DNA of 64,000 bases from Pseudomonas sp. SLFW (GTDB lineage: Bacteria; Pseudomonadota; Gammaproteobacteria; Pseudomonadales; Pseudomonadaceae), in assembly GCF_009905615.1 (NCBI RefSeq), contig NZ_JAAAKW010000001.1:1-64000 (forward strand), in the 5' to 3' direction. This document shows, piece by piece, positions 17,650 through 27,652 of the stretch; the first letter of the stretch is position 1; every line of letters starts with the position of its first letter. The position numbers and the translations under genes are program-made. Below the pieces are notes generated by a model that saw nothing but the letters and a program-made list of their open reading frames with translations, was not told the origin of the DNA and ran no database searches.

Positions 17650-19794
17650 ATGCGTCACTCACGCCAGCTACGCGAAACCCCCACCACGGACCCGCTGTGC
17701 AAGCGCTATCAGAGCGTTCGTGGTCGCACCGAACAGTTGGTCGCGCCGCTCAGTCCCGAAGACATGGTGGTGCAGTCGATGCCCGACGCCAGCCCGGCAA
17801 AATGGCACATGGCGCACACCACGTGGTTCTTCGAGACGTTTTTGATCATTCCCAACGTGCCCGACTACACGCCGTTCGATCCGACGTTTGGTTACCTCTT
17901 CAACTCGTATTACGAAGCCGTGGGGCCGCGCCATCCGCGTCCGCAACGAGGTCTGATGACCCGGCCGGGCGTCGATCAGGTCAAGGCCTACCGCAAATAC
18001 GTCGATGAGCACATGTCCACGCTGTTAATGGGCGGCCTGTCCGATGAGCTGTCGAGCCTGATCGAATTGGGCCTGGCCCACGAAGAGCAGCACCAGGAAC
18101 TGTTGCTGATCGACGTCCTGCACCTGTTCAGCCTGTCCTCGCTCAAACCCGCTTACGACCCGACCTGGCCGAAAGATGCCACGGGCCGTCGCGGCCAGTT
18201 CAAGCCGCTGAGCGCGGGGCTGACGCAGATTGGCCACAGCGGCGAAGGCTTTGCGTTCGACCACGAAGGTCCCCGCCACACCACCTATTTACAGTCTTTT
18301 GAAATCAGCGATCGGCTGGTCACCAACGGCGAATGGATGAGTTTCATCGCCGACGGCGGCTATCAAACCGCTGCGCTGTGGCTGTCCGAGGGCTGGACGC
18401 TGATTCAGGAACACGGCTGGACCGCGCCCTTCTATTGGCAACACGACGAAAACGGCTGGAAGCGCATGAGCCTGCGCGGCCTGGAAGACATCGACCCGGC
18501 CGCCCCGGTCACGCACATCAGCTATTACGAAGCCGCTGCGTTTGCGACCTGGGCCGACGCTCGCCTGCCCACCGAAGCGGAGTGGGAAGCCGCCGCGCGC
18601 GCCGGTCTGCTGGAGCAAGTGGATGACGTGGCCTGGCAGTGGACCCAGAGCGCCTACAGCGCCTACCCCGGCTTCAAGCCGTCGGCCGGTGCGGTGGGCG
18701 AGTACAACGGCAAATTCATGGTCAATCAGATGGTGTTGCGCGGCGGTGCCAGCGTCACCTCCCCCGATCATTGCCGCCTGACTTATCGCAACTTTTTCCC
18801 GACCGACAAACGCTGGGTCATCACAGGGTTGCGCCTGGCCCGCGACAGTCGCCAGCCGGGGGTGGTCAATCCGCAAGACAGCGAATTCGCCCATGACGTG
18901 ATCGCCGGGTTGTCAGCGCCGAGCAAGACGCTTTCCCCCAAATACTTCTACGACGCGAAAGGCTCCGACCTGTTCGAGGCCATTTGCGAGACCGATGAGT
19001 ATTACCCCACCAACGCCGAAACCGGCTTGTTGAAAGGGATTGCGGGCGAGATTGCAGCGTCGATTCCCGAAGGCGCTGCGTTGGTGGAGTTTGGCAGTGG
19101 CGCCAGCGAGAAAACCCGGCTGGTGCTGGATGCCGCGCCGCAGTTGGCGGTCTACGTGCCCATTGACATCAGCGCGACGGCGTTGAAAAAAGCCGCCAAG
19201 GCGCTACGCCAAACCTACCCGAATCTAGTGGTCGCGCCGCAGGTGGATGACTTCACCCGCGTCGTTAAACTGCCGCAGGAAGTCGAAGGCCTGACCCGCG
19301 TCGGTTTCTTTCCCGGCTCCACCATCGGGAATTTCACGCACGATGAAGCGGTAACGTTTTTGCGCGGTGCCCATCAGGTACTGGGCGAACACGCGCAGTT
19401 CATCGTCGGCGTGGACATGGTCAAGGACATCGACACGCTGGTGGCGGCTTACGACGATGCCAAGGGGGTGACGGCGCGTTTCAACCTGAATCTGCTGACC
19501 CGCATCAACCGCGAGCTGGGGGCTGATTTCGACGTCACTGCCTTCAAACACCTCGCGCTGTGGAACGCCGAGCGTTCGCGGATGGAAATGCATTTGGTGA
19601 GTCAGGTCGAGCAAGACGTGACCGTGGCGGGCCATCGCTTTCACTTCGCGGCGGGTGAGCGGCTGCACACCGAGAATTCACACAAGTTCACGGTGGAGTC
19701 GTTTACCGGGCTGGCGGCGCGGGCGGGATGGGCGGTGAGTCAATACTGGATCAGCAACGCTCCGGAAATGGCGCTGTTCCGTTTGCACGCGTGA
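17650..19794 (+). CDS. egtBD: Fused ergothioneine enzymes EgtB-EgtD
   Basis: 714 aa in one uninterrupted frame. Residues 1 to about 405 are EgtB, the iron sulfoxide synthase joining hercynine to a thiol: a DinB-type helical domain with the iron ligands His56 (KWHMAHTTWFFETF) and His144/His148 (HEEQHQEL), then an FGE-sulfatase domain ending LRGGASV and YRNFFPTDKRWVITGLRLARD. Residues about 415-714 are EgtD, the histidine trimethyltransferase (SPKYFYDAKGSDLFE, EYYPTNAETGLL, VEFGSGASEKTRLVL, FFPGSTIGNF). The usual bacterial arrangement is two genes; fungal Egt1 is fused in the opposite order. OvoA has a similar layout, but its methyltransferase is of another family. EgtA, EgtC and EgtE are not in the window. 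The start with a GAGA-rich ribosome site is preferred over an ATG 10 codons upstream. Confidence 0.92.
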   Translation: MRHSRQLRETPTTDPLCKRYQSVRGRTEQLVAPLSPEDMVVQSMPDASPAKWHMAHTTWFFETFLIIPNVPDYTPFDPTFGYLFNSYYEAVGPRHPRPQRGLMTRPGVDQVKAYRKYVDEHMSTLLMGGLSDELSSLIELGLAHEEQHQELLLIDVLHLFSLSSLKPAYDPTWPKDATGRRGQFKPLSAGLTQIGHSGEGFAFDHEGPRHTTYLQSFEISDRLVTNGEWMSFIADGGYQTAALWLSEGWTLIQEHGWTAPFYWQHDENGWKRMSLRGLEDIDPAAPVTHISYYEAAAFATWADARLPTEAEWEAAARAGLLEQVDDVAWQWTQSAYSAYPGFKPSAGAVGEYNGKFMVNQMVLRGGASVTSPDHCRLTYRNFFPTDKRWVITGLRLARDSRQPGVVNPQDSEFAHDVIAGLSAPSKTLSPKYFYDAKGSDLFEAICETDEYYPTNAETGLLKGIAGEIAASIPEGAALVEFGSGASEKTRLVLDAAPQLAVYVPIDISATALKKAAKALRQTYPNLVVAPQVDDFTRVVKLPQEVEGLTRVGFFPGSTIGNFTHDEAVTFLRGAHQVLGEHAQFIVGVDMVKDIDTLVAAYDDAKGVTARFNLNLLTRINRELGADFDVTAFKHLALWNAERSRMEMHLVSQVEQDVTVAGHRFHFAAGERLHTENSHKFTVESFTGLAARAGWAVSQYWISNAPEMALFRLHA

Positions 19795-19800
19795 TGCGGC

Positions 19801-19985
19801 ACGGCTTGCCGGCGGTGGCGGTGGCGGTGTCGCTGCCGCTGGCACGCCGGACTGCTACAGAACCTGCGCAAGTCTTGAAGCCGTGCAAGGTCTCAACTGT
19901 GGGAGCGAATTCATTCGCGAAGGCGGCTGCACATCCGACACATTTCTATCGCATGCCCCTCCGTTCGTGAATGAACTCGCTCCCG
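19801..19985. repeat. Two repeat types: CCGGACTGCTACAG element and REP doublet
   Basis: 19801-19860 carries GGCTTGCCGGCGG and ends in GCCGGACTGCTACAG, half of the palindrome seen perfectly at 36142-36173. 19897-19985 is a REP doublet with a diverged right arm. The remaining bases of this 367-bp gap hold only the upstream region of the following gene. Confidence 0.75.
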
Positions 19986-20161
19986 TCCCGCACCTGGCTC
20001 TTCGTCGGACGCGGGATTGTCTGTTATGCCCTCCCCCGGCTTCGATTCTTCATTTCAATTGCAAAATGTGGCTGTTAGCATCCCGGTTGATTTTCACGGA
20101 GTGCGGCCTTCATCGGGTCGCTTGAACGAGCAAGAAGAACAAGAGCCACAGGGAGTCAGCG

Positions 20162-21259
20162 ATGACGGCACAGGTAGTATCGGCCACGTCTTCAGGGCAG
20201 GAACCCGCCTGCTACACCGTTCTGTCCGAAGTACGCAATCACATCGGCCACATCACCCTCAACCGCCCGCAAGGGTTGAATGCCATCGATCTGGACATGG
20301 TCCGGCAATTGCAACACCAGCTCGACGCCTGGGCCAAGGACGATAAGGTGTACGCCGTCGTCCTGCGAGGCGCCGGAGAAAAAGCCTTCTGTGCGGGGGG
20401 CGATATCCGCTCGCTGTACGACAGCTACAAAAACAACCAGACCCACCACCAGACCTTCTTCGTCGAAGAGTACGCGCTCGACCTCACCCTCCATCACTAC
20501 CGCAAACCCGTCATCGCCTTGATGGATGGCTTTGTGCTGGGCGGCGGCATGGGGCTGGCTCAGGGCGTTGATTTACGCGTGGTTACCGAACGCAGTCGTC
20601 TGGCGATGCCGGAAGTGGCGATCGGTTATTTTCCCGACGTCGGCGGCAGTTATTTCCTGCCTCGGGTGCCGGGTGAGCTCGGCGTCTACCTTGGCGTGAC
20701 CGGCGTGCAGATTCAGGCCGCCGACGCGTTGTACTGCGGCCTCGCCGACTGGTACCTGCAAAGCGCCCGGCTGGCGGACCTCGACCGTCACCTCGACACG
20801 CTGAAGTGGACCCTCACCCCGCTCAAGGACCTGCAAGGCGCGCTGGCGAAAATCGCCGTCCAGCAATTGCCCGAACCGCCGCTGGAAAAGCTGCGCCCAG
20901 CCATCGATCATTTCTTCGCCCTGCCAGACATTCCGAGCATTATCGAACAGTTGTTGGAAGTGACGGTGATCGACACCCACAGTTGGGCCGTGGACACCGC
21001 CAACCTGATGAAAACCCGTTCGCCACTCGCCATGGCCGTGACGCTGGAGCTGTTGCGCCGGGGCCGTCATCTGCCGCTGGACGCCTGCTTCGACCTGGAG
21101 CTGCATCTGGATCGTCAGTGGTTCGAACGGGGGGACCTGATCGAAGGCGTGCGCGCCTTGATCGTAGACAAAGACAAGAAACCGCACTGGAACCCGTCGA
21201 ACGTCGAGGCGCTGGATGCCGAACACGTGGCGAGTTTTTTCAGCGGTCATGAGGCGTGA
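20162..21259 (+). CDS. 3-hydroxyisobutyryl-CoA hydrolase (enoyl-CoA hydratase superfamily)
   Basis: 365 aa, length of HIBCH rather than of a 260-aa crotonase. Crotonase-fold landmarks: ITLNRPQGLNAID, KAFCAGGDIRSLYD (oxyanion hole), GGGMGLAQGVDLRV and MPEVAIGYFPDVGGSYFL, with the Glu/Asp pair used for thioester hydrolysis in HIBCH. It would release 3-hydroxyisobutyrate from its CoA ester in valine breakdown. The next gene, an acyl-CoA dehydrogenase, starts 3 nt after its stop, giving two steps of the same pathway. Start ATG has an AGGGAG ribosome site. A plain enoyl-CoA hydratase is the alternative. Confidence 0.85.
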   Translation: MTAQVVSATSSGQEPACYTVLSEVRNHIGHITLNRPQGLNAIDLDMVRQLQHQLDAWAKDDKVYAVVLRGAGEKAFCAGGDIRSLYDSYKNNQTHHQTFFVEEYALDLTLHHYRKPVIALMDGFVLGGGMGLAQGVDLRVVTERSRLAMPEVAIGYFPDVGGSYFLPRVPGELGVYLGVTGVQIQAADALYCGLADWYLQSARLADLDRHLDTLKWTLTPLKDLQGALAKIAVQQLPEPPLEKLRPAIDHFFALPDIPSIIEQLLEVTVIDTHSWAVDTANLMKTRSPLAMAVTLELLRRGRHLPLDACFDLELHLDRQWFERGDLIEGVRALIVDKDKKPHWNPSNVEALDAEHVASFFSGHEA

Positions 21260-21262
21260 CCC

Positions 21263-22414
21263 ATGCAAGACCTTGAACTGACCGAAGAACAAATCATGAT
21301 CCGCGACATGGCGCGCGAATTCGCCCGCAACGAAATCGCGCCCCACGCCCAAGCCTGGGAAAAAGCCGGCTGGATCGACGACGCGCTGGTGAGCAAGCTC
21401 GGCGAACTGGGCCTGTTGGGCATGATCGTCCCCGAGGAATGGGGCGGTACCTACATCGATTACGTCGCCTATGCGCTGGCAGTCGAAGAGATCTCCGCAG
21501 GTGACGCCGCCACCGGCACGTTGATGAGTGTGCACAGCTCGGTGGGTTGTGGCCCGGTGCTCAATTACGGCACCGAGGCGCAGAAGGAACAGTGGCTGGA
21601 GAAACTCGCCAGCGGCCAGGCCATCGGCTGTTTCTGCCTGACCGAACCGCACGCCGGTTCCGAAGCCCACAACCTGCGCACCCGCGCCGAACTGAAAGAC
21701 GGCGAATGGGTGCTCAACGGCGCCAAGCAATTCGTCAGCAACGGCAAGCGCGCGCAGCTGGCGATTGTCTTCGCCGTGACCGACCCGGAGTTGGGCAAAA
21801 AAGGCCTGTCGGCGTTTCTGGTGCCCACCGACAACCCCGGTTACACCGTCGACCGCATGGAACACAAGATGGGCATCAAGGCCTCGGACACCTGCGCGGT
21901 GACCCTGAGCGACTGCCGCATTCCCGAAGCCAATCTGCTGGGCGAGCGCGGCAAGGGCCTCTCCATCGCTCTCGCCAACCTCGAAGGCGGGCGCATCGGC
22001 ATCGCGGCTCAAGCATTGGGCATCGCCCGCGCCTCCTTCGAAGCGGCATTGTCCTATGCCCGTGAGCGGGTGCAGTTCGACAAGCCGATCATCGAGCACC
22101 AGAGCATCGCCAATCTGCTGGCCGACATGCACACCCGCATTAACGCCGCACGCCTGATGGTCCTGCACGCCGCACGCTTGCGCACGGCAGGCAAGCCGTG
22201 TCTGTCAGAGGCGTCGCAAGCCAAACTGTTCGCCTCGGAGATGGCGGAGTGGGTCTGCTCCAAGGCGGTCCAGATTCACGGCGGCTACGGCTATCTCGAA
22301 GACTACCCGGTGGAGAAATACTACCGGGACGCCCGCATCACTCAGATCTACGAAGGCTCCAGCGAAATCCAGCGCTTGCTGATCGCGCGCGAACTTCGCC
22401 ATTACGACCTGTAG
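21263..22414 (+). CDS. Acyl-CoA dehydrogenase (short/branched-chain type)
   Basis: 383 aa. FAD-enzyme signatures: [16 protein letters not shown] (flavin/substrate binding), GAKQFVSNG, and the C-terminal [34 protein letters not shown] with catalytic Glu364. In context with the preceding hydroxyisobutyryl-CoA hydrolase the best guess is isobutyryl-CoA dehydrogenase in valine catabolism, but butyryl- or 2-methylbutyryl-CoA activity cannot be excluded. The two genes lie 3 nt apart. It converges with the giant toxin-like gene at 22439, leaving only 24 bases, with no obvious terminator. Confidence 0.9.
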   Translation: MQDLELTEEQIMIRDMAREFARNEIAPHAQAWEKAGWIDDALVSKLGELGLLGMIVPEEWGGTYIDYVAYALAVEEISAGDAATGTLMSVHSSVGCGPVLNYGTEAQKEQWLEKLASGQAIGCFCLTEPHAGSEAHNLRTRAELKDGEWVLNGAKQFVSNGKRAQLAIVFAVTDPELGKKGLSAFLVPTDNPGYTVDRMEHKMGIKASDTCAVTLSDCRIPEANLLGERGKGLSIALANLEGGRIGIAAQALGIARASFEAALSYARERVQFDKPIIEHQSIANLLADMHTRINAARLMVLHAARLRTAGKPCLSEASQAKLFASEMAEWVCSKAVQIHGGYGYLEDYPVEKYYRDARITQIYEGSSEIQRLLIARELRHYDL

Positions 22415-22438
22415 CGCACCCTGCGGACGCCGGGCCTG

Positions 22439-25400
22439 TCAGGGGCTCGGCATCACAAAACTGCGACGCCCCAGCAATAGCACCAACAACGTCACCGAGT
22501 CGGCATTGCGCAAGATCAGCCGGCGGCGTACCGCTGCGTCGGACAGAAATACATCCCTGGCATCATCGAGGTCCGGGGCCCCCGTGATCCTCAGGATCGT
22601 TTCAAAACCCCGCCCGTCTTCCGGCTCGATGTCACGTCGCGTGCCTGCGTCGATCAGCGTGAACAACGCATCCCGATCGCTCAGGTGGGAAAGCCGCTTC
22701 GTATGTAGCCGCTCGACGCTGTCGCGAACCCGCGTGTTGTACGGTGTGTCATCGAGCAACAGGTCCGGGTACGGCGCCATGGATTCCAGGTACGCGATGT
22801 CGTGGGTATCGAGTGTCAAGTGAGACAGTTCGTGAATCAGGTTCGCGGCCCTGTGGTGCACGTCCACGGAGAACCCTTGCGCCAGCGCGGCGGGCGTGAT
22901 GGCGAACGAAGGGGAAACGAAAAACTGCTCGGTGAGGTAGAGCCGCTGTTTCGGGTCTGTCTTGATGACGAACGCCGTGACCATTTCATGCCCGGGACGG
23001 GTGGAACCGATGACAAAGCGCTGCGACGAATACGGTGAGAGAGAGGCATCCATGATCGCGCTGTACAGCGTCTTGGCCGTATTCAACGTCTCGTCCAACA
23101 ACGCCTTGTCCGGGACGGTGACGCCGAAATGATCGGCGATGATGCGCGTCACCTGCGGGTCCAGCGGTTGCCCGCTCTGATGCGGACTCAGGTTGTCGAG
23201 GCAGGTTTCAAGATACCACTTGGTCTTGAGATGAGCCTGCCCGATGCGTCGTGCGCGGTCCCGGTACAGCTGCCGGATCTCGGGCATCCCTCGGGCCTCA
23301 ATCACCAGGATGTCCTGGGCGCTCTTATCGATCTTGCCCTCTTTCATCTTGGTGACCACCGCCCCGCCACCCCGCAGACGCAAGGTCAGGTCCAACTGCC
23401 AGCGCTGGTTGATGTCCATGATCAGCTTCGGCCCTGTCGTGCCGTCAGCACCGACGATGACCCAGTTGTTCTCCGCCTCGATGCGCCGGACCTGGTACAC
23501 CCGGCCTTTCACCACGGCATAGGTTGCGCCATTCACGGTGTCGGTGAAGAGGTTGAGCAAGTGGTCGTGACGCAGATCGGCGAGGGCTATACCCCGCGCC
23601 TCCAGCCCTTTAAGGCGCAGCTTCTGCCCGGCATCCAGTGCGGTGTTGCGCCAGGAAAACGCCGACGGCAGGGCCTCTTGATCCTCGGTGAGACCGTCGC
23701 CGCCGAGCCGATCATCGGAAACCTGTTCCTGAAAGGATTGCTCTCGGGCCGTCACCATCACACCGAGTGCTGCGGAAAACTCCGAAAACGCTTCGCCCCA
23801 ATGCCGACCGGACGCCGAAGCGGCCGACGCGCGCAGCAACGTCTGGCCTTGCCACAACGTGACCATGGCGGACAGTTTGCTGGGCAGCAGGCTTATCAGT
23901 TGCTCGAACCCGAGCGTCGCCAGAAAGGTTCGGCCTGCCTGATCCTCCTGCTCATTGGTCACGGTGTTCGCGACGCTCAGCTCCAGCAACAGCTTGACCG
24001 CGCCGTTGAACAGGTACTGCACCGCATTGCCCTTGACCTCGCTGACGTCCACGGTCACCGGCCCTGGTGCGCGGAAGGGCAAATCGCCCAGCCCTTCCAC
24101 CGAAAACGGCAAGTGCGGCTCGATGAAGCCTCCATGGTCATAACGACGATGTACGCCGGGCTCCACCCGCGCCAGCAACAACTGCTGGAGCGAGGCGTCG
24201 GTGCGAATGGCCTCGTGTAATGCGGACAGGCTGGCGTACTCGCGAAACGTGAACGTTGAATCATGCATGGCGTACAGCACGTGCACGCCCGACTCATCGC
24301 CCCCTGCGCCGATCAGATACACCCCGCTCACAGGGTCAGGGGTCATGCCCGCGTCGGCCACCAATCGCAACGGACTGATCATCGCCCGCACGCCATGGAT
24401 GGGTTCTCGCGCCAGGCCATCGGGCATGTCCAGCACGCCCACCACCAGGTCAAACGCGGCCGGACTGAGTTCTCCCTTGAGTTTCTGCGCCAACGCCACC
24501 GCCATCAGCATCGGCGGCAATTGATTGACGAACAGTTGGTTACGCGCCTCGTACAAGGCATCGGTGGGGGTAAGGGCCTCACGTAGCAGGGCCACGTAAC
24601 CCGCGCCGATGTTCAAACGCCGGACCAACTGACGCACATAGTTCACGGTCATCGTCTCAGCAGCCTGCGGGTACACCTCCGACGTCACGCTCAAAATGGC
24701 GCTCTGATGATTGGCGAAGCGATTGATCGCGTACTCGGTCAGGGATTCGGTGTGCGTGATCGTCGCGGCGGGCACGCCTGACGGGAGCTCGCCCGTGGGC
24801 GGAAAAGCACTCACGAAATCACGGGAGGTGATCGTGATGTCGTCCGGTTTAAAGCCCAGGCCGGGAAAATCGGCTTCCAGCCCCGCACGCAATTGGCCGC
24901 GTGCGTAGCCGTGCAGCGAGGACACGCCAATCAGGAAATCCTTGCCGCCGTCGGTGGCCTCGTAATAGCGCTTGAGCAAATCGCAATACAGCCCCAGGTC
25001 GGCAATGGACGCCTCGCTCAACCAAGGGGGCAGCAGCGCTTCGAAGAGGCTGGTTTCGATCCTTACGGACAACCCGTCGATGAGGCTGCACAGGGATGCG
25101 TCGGTGTCACAGTGACCGGCGAGCTGGCTGAACAGTTGCGCGTCGAATCGGCAACGTCGGGCGCGCAGACACAGCTGACGCACGTCTTGCAATTGACGTT
25201 GCAACACCCCCTCTTGCAAGGCGTCAAGGGCGTTCCCGTCGATCCGGTCCAGCCGAACCCGTACTGGGCTGTCTGGCCCTTGCGCCAGATGACGCTCCAG
25301 GCGCACGCGGTCGCGTTCGCTCAACAGCTGCAACCAATCATCGCGCTCCGCGCCGGCCAGCTTGCTCTGGAGCATGCGTTGCAAACGTGCGCCCGACCTG

Positions 25401-27472
25401 AACGAGCGCCAGCCAGTCAGGCTCGACCAGAACACCAGCGAGCGGGCCTGCGGCTGCGGCGACTGAAGCACCATCGCGTCGCATAACCTGACGCTGGAGG
25501 CGTCGCCATACGTCAGCCAGACCTCGAACGCTTCCGCAGCTTCAGGATGGGACGCCGAACGCACCGTGTGGGCGGGTTGATCCAGCATCTGGCGGATCAG
25601 GTCTCCGGACGGGGCATCGATCCATTTCTGCCGCGTAGCCAAGGCTGCATACAGTCGCATGGCGTCCTCGCGCAACTTCAGCGCTTCGCGTTCGGGCTGC
25701 AAAGGACGATCACCGTGCCGCTGCCCTTCTCGTCGCGACGCCTCGAATTGACGAATGTACCCCTCGACGAAGTCAGGCGTGAGGGTGCGCAACAGGTGTT
25801 CGACCAACGCCACCGGGAACTGCCCGGGAGCTGTCGGGTTGTCCATCCTCACGCGTGCGCCCGCCGGAAGCTCAGGGCCGCAGCGCCCCGTCACCCGCTC
25901 CAGCAACAATGACATCAGGTCCAGCGTCTCAATGTCCTGTGTCGCGACGGTGGGCGCTGTTGACACACTCGCCAGATCAGTACGCTGCCACTGGATGTGG
26001 ACATTCGACGCATTCAGACGCCCCTGGCTCCACACGCACAGGTAACGCTGCAGCGCCTGTTCCGCATAGGCCTGCAACGTGTTGTCGAGCTGCCGCAGTT
26101 CGGTGGTACGCCGGTCAAAGTCACGGGTGAGGTCTCGCCATGAGGGCACGGACACGATAGCGGTCGCCTCGGCAAGCGGCGCCAACGCCGGACTGTTCTC
26201 TTCGTGCGTAGGGGAGACGGAAGCGGACGGCAGTGTGGAGGAAGCGGGCCGCTGCCAGACGGACATGAAGGCGAACGGCGCCTGCCGACGCCAGCGCCCC
26301 GCACTGAAACACAATTGGCGTGGGTCCAGCAGTTGGCGAATATCCAGTGCGTCGTCGATCATCGCAGCCTGTTTTTCCGACCGCTGAGGCAGGGTCAAGG
26401 CGTACATCAGGTTGCGCGCCTGCAGGGCGAGAATCGAATCGATCAGTAGCTCACAGGGCCGGGTCTGGAGTTCGGCGAAACCGATCCGCACCTCGCCCTC
26501 GCGCTGCAACATGACATGTTCGGAGAGGGCCAGTGCGTAAGCGGCCTGGGCCCTCCCTTCCGGGGTCGCAAAATACGCGGTCAGCGCGACGGTGTCGGCG
26601 AAGCTGTGCCATTGGTGATCGGGGGAATACCAGAACAGCGCCCCCTTGGCACCGGCCGTTGGCTTGACCACAAAGGTGCCCGCCAATGAACAGGCCGCAC
26701 TGTCCCCGACCCTGAGCGCCAGCTGATAGCAGCGTAAATGGCTGTCGAACGTCCCCTGCCCCGGCAACAGGTGCAGCACGGCACACAGCGCCTTCCGGAC
26801 TTCCGGGGTCAACAGGCCAGCCCCCTCTCGGCGATATACCCGGTCACGCAGGCTGTTTTCGAACGCCTCAATGGCCAAATCCCTGTGTGTAGATGCACCC
26901 TCCACCGTGCGCCAGAACGACGCGAGCCGCGTGCTGCACCGGCGGGATACCTCAGCAAGCGTCTCGGCGGTTGAACCTGTCGAGTCATCCAGCCATCCGG
27001 GCGTCTGTTTCAACCGCGCCGTCAGCGTTCCGACGCGCTCGGCCTGATGATCGACGAGGGCGAGCATTTGCGCTTCGAACGGATTACCGTAGATTTTTTC
27101 GTATTCGAAGATCGCGGCCTCATCGCCTGCGGCATAACGGTTGCGCAACGCGGTCAGCAGGCTGCTGCGGTCGGCGAACACTTCGAGGCCCAGGCCCAGG
27201 GTATACAGATAAACTTCAGAAACGTCGGTCAGCTCATGGCTGAGCAACAGCGCGCCCGACAGCTCGGCATGTCGGTGCAACGGGTTGGCGGCGATCAGGC
27301 GATCGATCCGCACAGGGTCGAGATCGTCGGCACGCTGCGGGCGGATCAACGCCTGGAGCCAGTGGCACTCGACGGCACTCAAGCGAGCGTCGTGCAGCGC
27401 ATCTTCCAGTTCGTCAACGTAACGCTGTCGCAGGTTGGCCGTATGGAAATAAGGGAAGGACGGGGTAGACAT
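22439..27472 (-). CDS. Giant toxin-like protein with C-terminal aspzincin-like metalloprotease motif (paralogue A)
   Basis: 1677 aa from the ATG at 27472, with an AAAGGAG ribosome site. No signal peptide or clear membrane helix. It resembles the large Pseudomonas proteins annotated with a dermonecrotic-toxin-like domain (from memory, not searched). Near the C terminus HELSH (1547-1551, DNA 22820-22834) is followed by LDTHDIAYLE; HExxH plus a TxDxxY element matches the zinc-ligand pattern of aspzincin (M35 / lysine-specific) metalloendopeptidases, and the preceding RLYLTEQFF fits that fold. A full-length paralogue lies directly upstream (27653-33019) with the same ribosome-site leader and a shared upstream block. 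Probably an effector acting on host or competitor proteins; secretion route unknown. Confidence 0.7.
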   Translation of the reverse strand: MSTPSFPYFHTANLRQRYVDELEDALHDARLSAVECHWLQALIRPQRADDLDPVRIDRLIAANPLHRHAELSGALLLSHELTDVSEVYLYTLGLGLEVFADRSSLLTALRNRYAAGDEAAIFEYEKIYGNPFEAQMLALVDHQAERVGTLTARLKQTPGWLDDSTGSTAETLAEVSRRCSTRLASFWRTVEGASTHRDLAIEAFENSLRDRVYRREGAGLLTPEVRKALCAVLHLLPGQGTFDSHLRCYQLALRVGDSAACSLAGTFVVKPTAGAKGALFWYSPDHQWHSFADTVALTAYFATPEGRAQAAYALALSEHVMLQREGEVRIGFAELQTRPCELLIDSILALQARNLMYALTLPQRSEKQAAMIDDALDIRQLLDPRQLCFSAGRWRRQAPFAFMSVWQRPASSTLPSASVSPTHEENSPALAPLAEATAIVSVPSWRDLTRDFDRRTTELRQLDNTLQAYAEQALQRYLCVWSQGRLNASNVHIQWQRTDLASVSTAPTVATQDIETLDLMSLLLERVTGRCGPELPAGARVRMDNPTAPGQFPVALVEHLLRTLTPDFVEGYIRQFEASRREGQRHGDRPLQPEREALKLREDAMRLYAALATRQKWIDAPSGDLIRQMLDQPAHTVRSASHPEAAEAFEVWLTYGDASSVRLCDAMVLQSPQPQARSLVFWSSLTGWRSFRSGARLQRMLQSKLAGAERDDWLQLLSERDRVRLERHLAQGPDSPVRVRLDRIDGNALDALQEGVLQRQLQDVRQLCLRARRCRFDAQLFSQLAGHCDTDASLCSLIDGLSVRIETSLFEALLPPWLSEASIADLGLYCDLLKRYYEATDGGKDFLIGVSSLHGYARGQLRAGLEADFPGLGFKPDDITITSRDFVSAFPPTGELPSGVPAATITHTESLTEYAINRFANHQSAILSVTSEVYPQAAETMTVNYVRQLVRRLNIGAGYVALLREALTPTDALYEARNQLFVNQLPPMLMAVALAQKLKGELSPAAFDLVVGVLDMPDGLAREPIHGVRAMISPLRLVADAGMTPDPVSGVYLIGAGGDESGVHVLYAMHDSTFTFREYASLSALHEAIRTDASLQQLLLARVEPGVHRRYDHGGFIEPHLPFSVEGLGDLPFRAPGPVTVDVSEVKGNAVQYLFNGAVKLLLELSVANTVTNEQEDQAGRTFLATLGFEQLISLLPSKLSAMVTLWQGQTLLRASAASASGRHWGEAFSEFSAALGVMVTAREQSFQEQVSDDRLGGDGLTEDQEALPSAFSWRNTALDAGQKLRLKGLEARGIALADLRHDHLLNLFTDTVNGATYAVVKGRVYQVRRIEAENNWVIVGADGTTGPKLIMDINQRWQLDLTLRLRGGGAVVTKMKEGKIDKSAQDILVIEARGMPEIRQLYRDRARRIGQAHLKTKWYLETCLDNLSPHQSGQPLDPQVTRIIADHFGVTVPDKALLDETLNTAKTLYSAIMDASLSPYSSQRFVIGSTRPGHEMVTAFVIKTDPKQRLYLTEQFFVSPSFAITPAALAQGFSVDVHHRAANLIHELSHLTLDTHDIAYLESMAPYPDLLLDDTPYNTRVRDSVERLHTKRLSHLSDRDALFTLIDAGTRRDIEPEDGRGFETILRITGAPDLDDARDVFLSDAAVRRRLILRNADSVTLLVLLLGRRSFVMPSP

Positions 27473-27534
27473 GAAAGCTCCTTTTTGGCGTGGCCACCCC
27501 GGCCCGGCGTACATCCGGGTCAGGGCAGCAATGT

Positions 27535-27594
27535 CAGGAGCGTAGGGAGAAATCCTCGGTGCCCTGCGTTACATAACGCTGTACACCGAGGCGG
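27535..27594 (-). promoter_or_regulatory. Conserved upstream block of paralogue A
   Basis: About 63 nt before the start codon. Plus-strand core elements AGGAGCGTAGGGAGAAA, GCCCTGCG, TACATAA and GCTGT appear in the same order and spacing at 33078-33136 before paralogue B, while sequence between block and ATG has diverged. Such conservation suggests the promoter, operator or 5' end of the transcript. Confidence 0.65.
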
Positions 27595-27652
27595 TTTTTC
27601 CGGATTGACTGAGGGCCGTGCCAAGCGCCGGTTCAGCCCGGTCTCGTTCTTC

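Noticed and set aside
17650..19794. OvoA (ovothiol synthase), which also joins a sulfoxide synthase and methyltransferase
   Set aside because: The C-terminal half has the EgtD histidine-methyltransferase signature (YFYDAKGSDLFE, EYYPTNAE) and the N-terminal half the EgtB-type KWHMAHTTWFFETF motif.
20573..22168. 531-codon minus-strand frame opposite the HIBCH and acyl-CoA dehydrogenase genes
   Set aside because: Both plus-strand genes have catalytic motifs; the antisense product has none.
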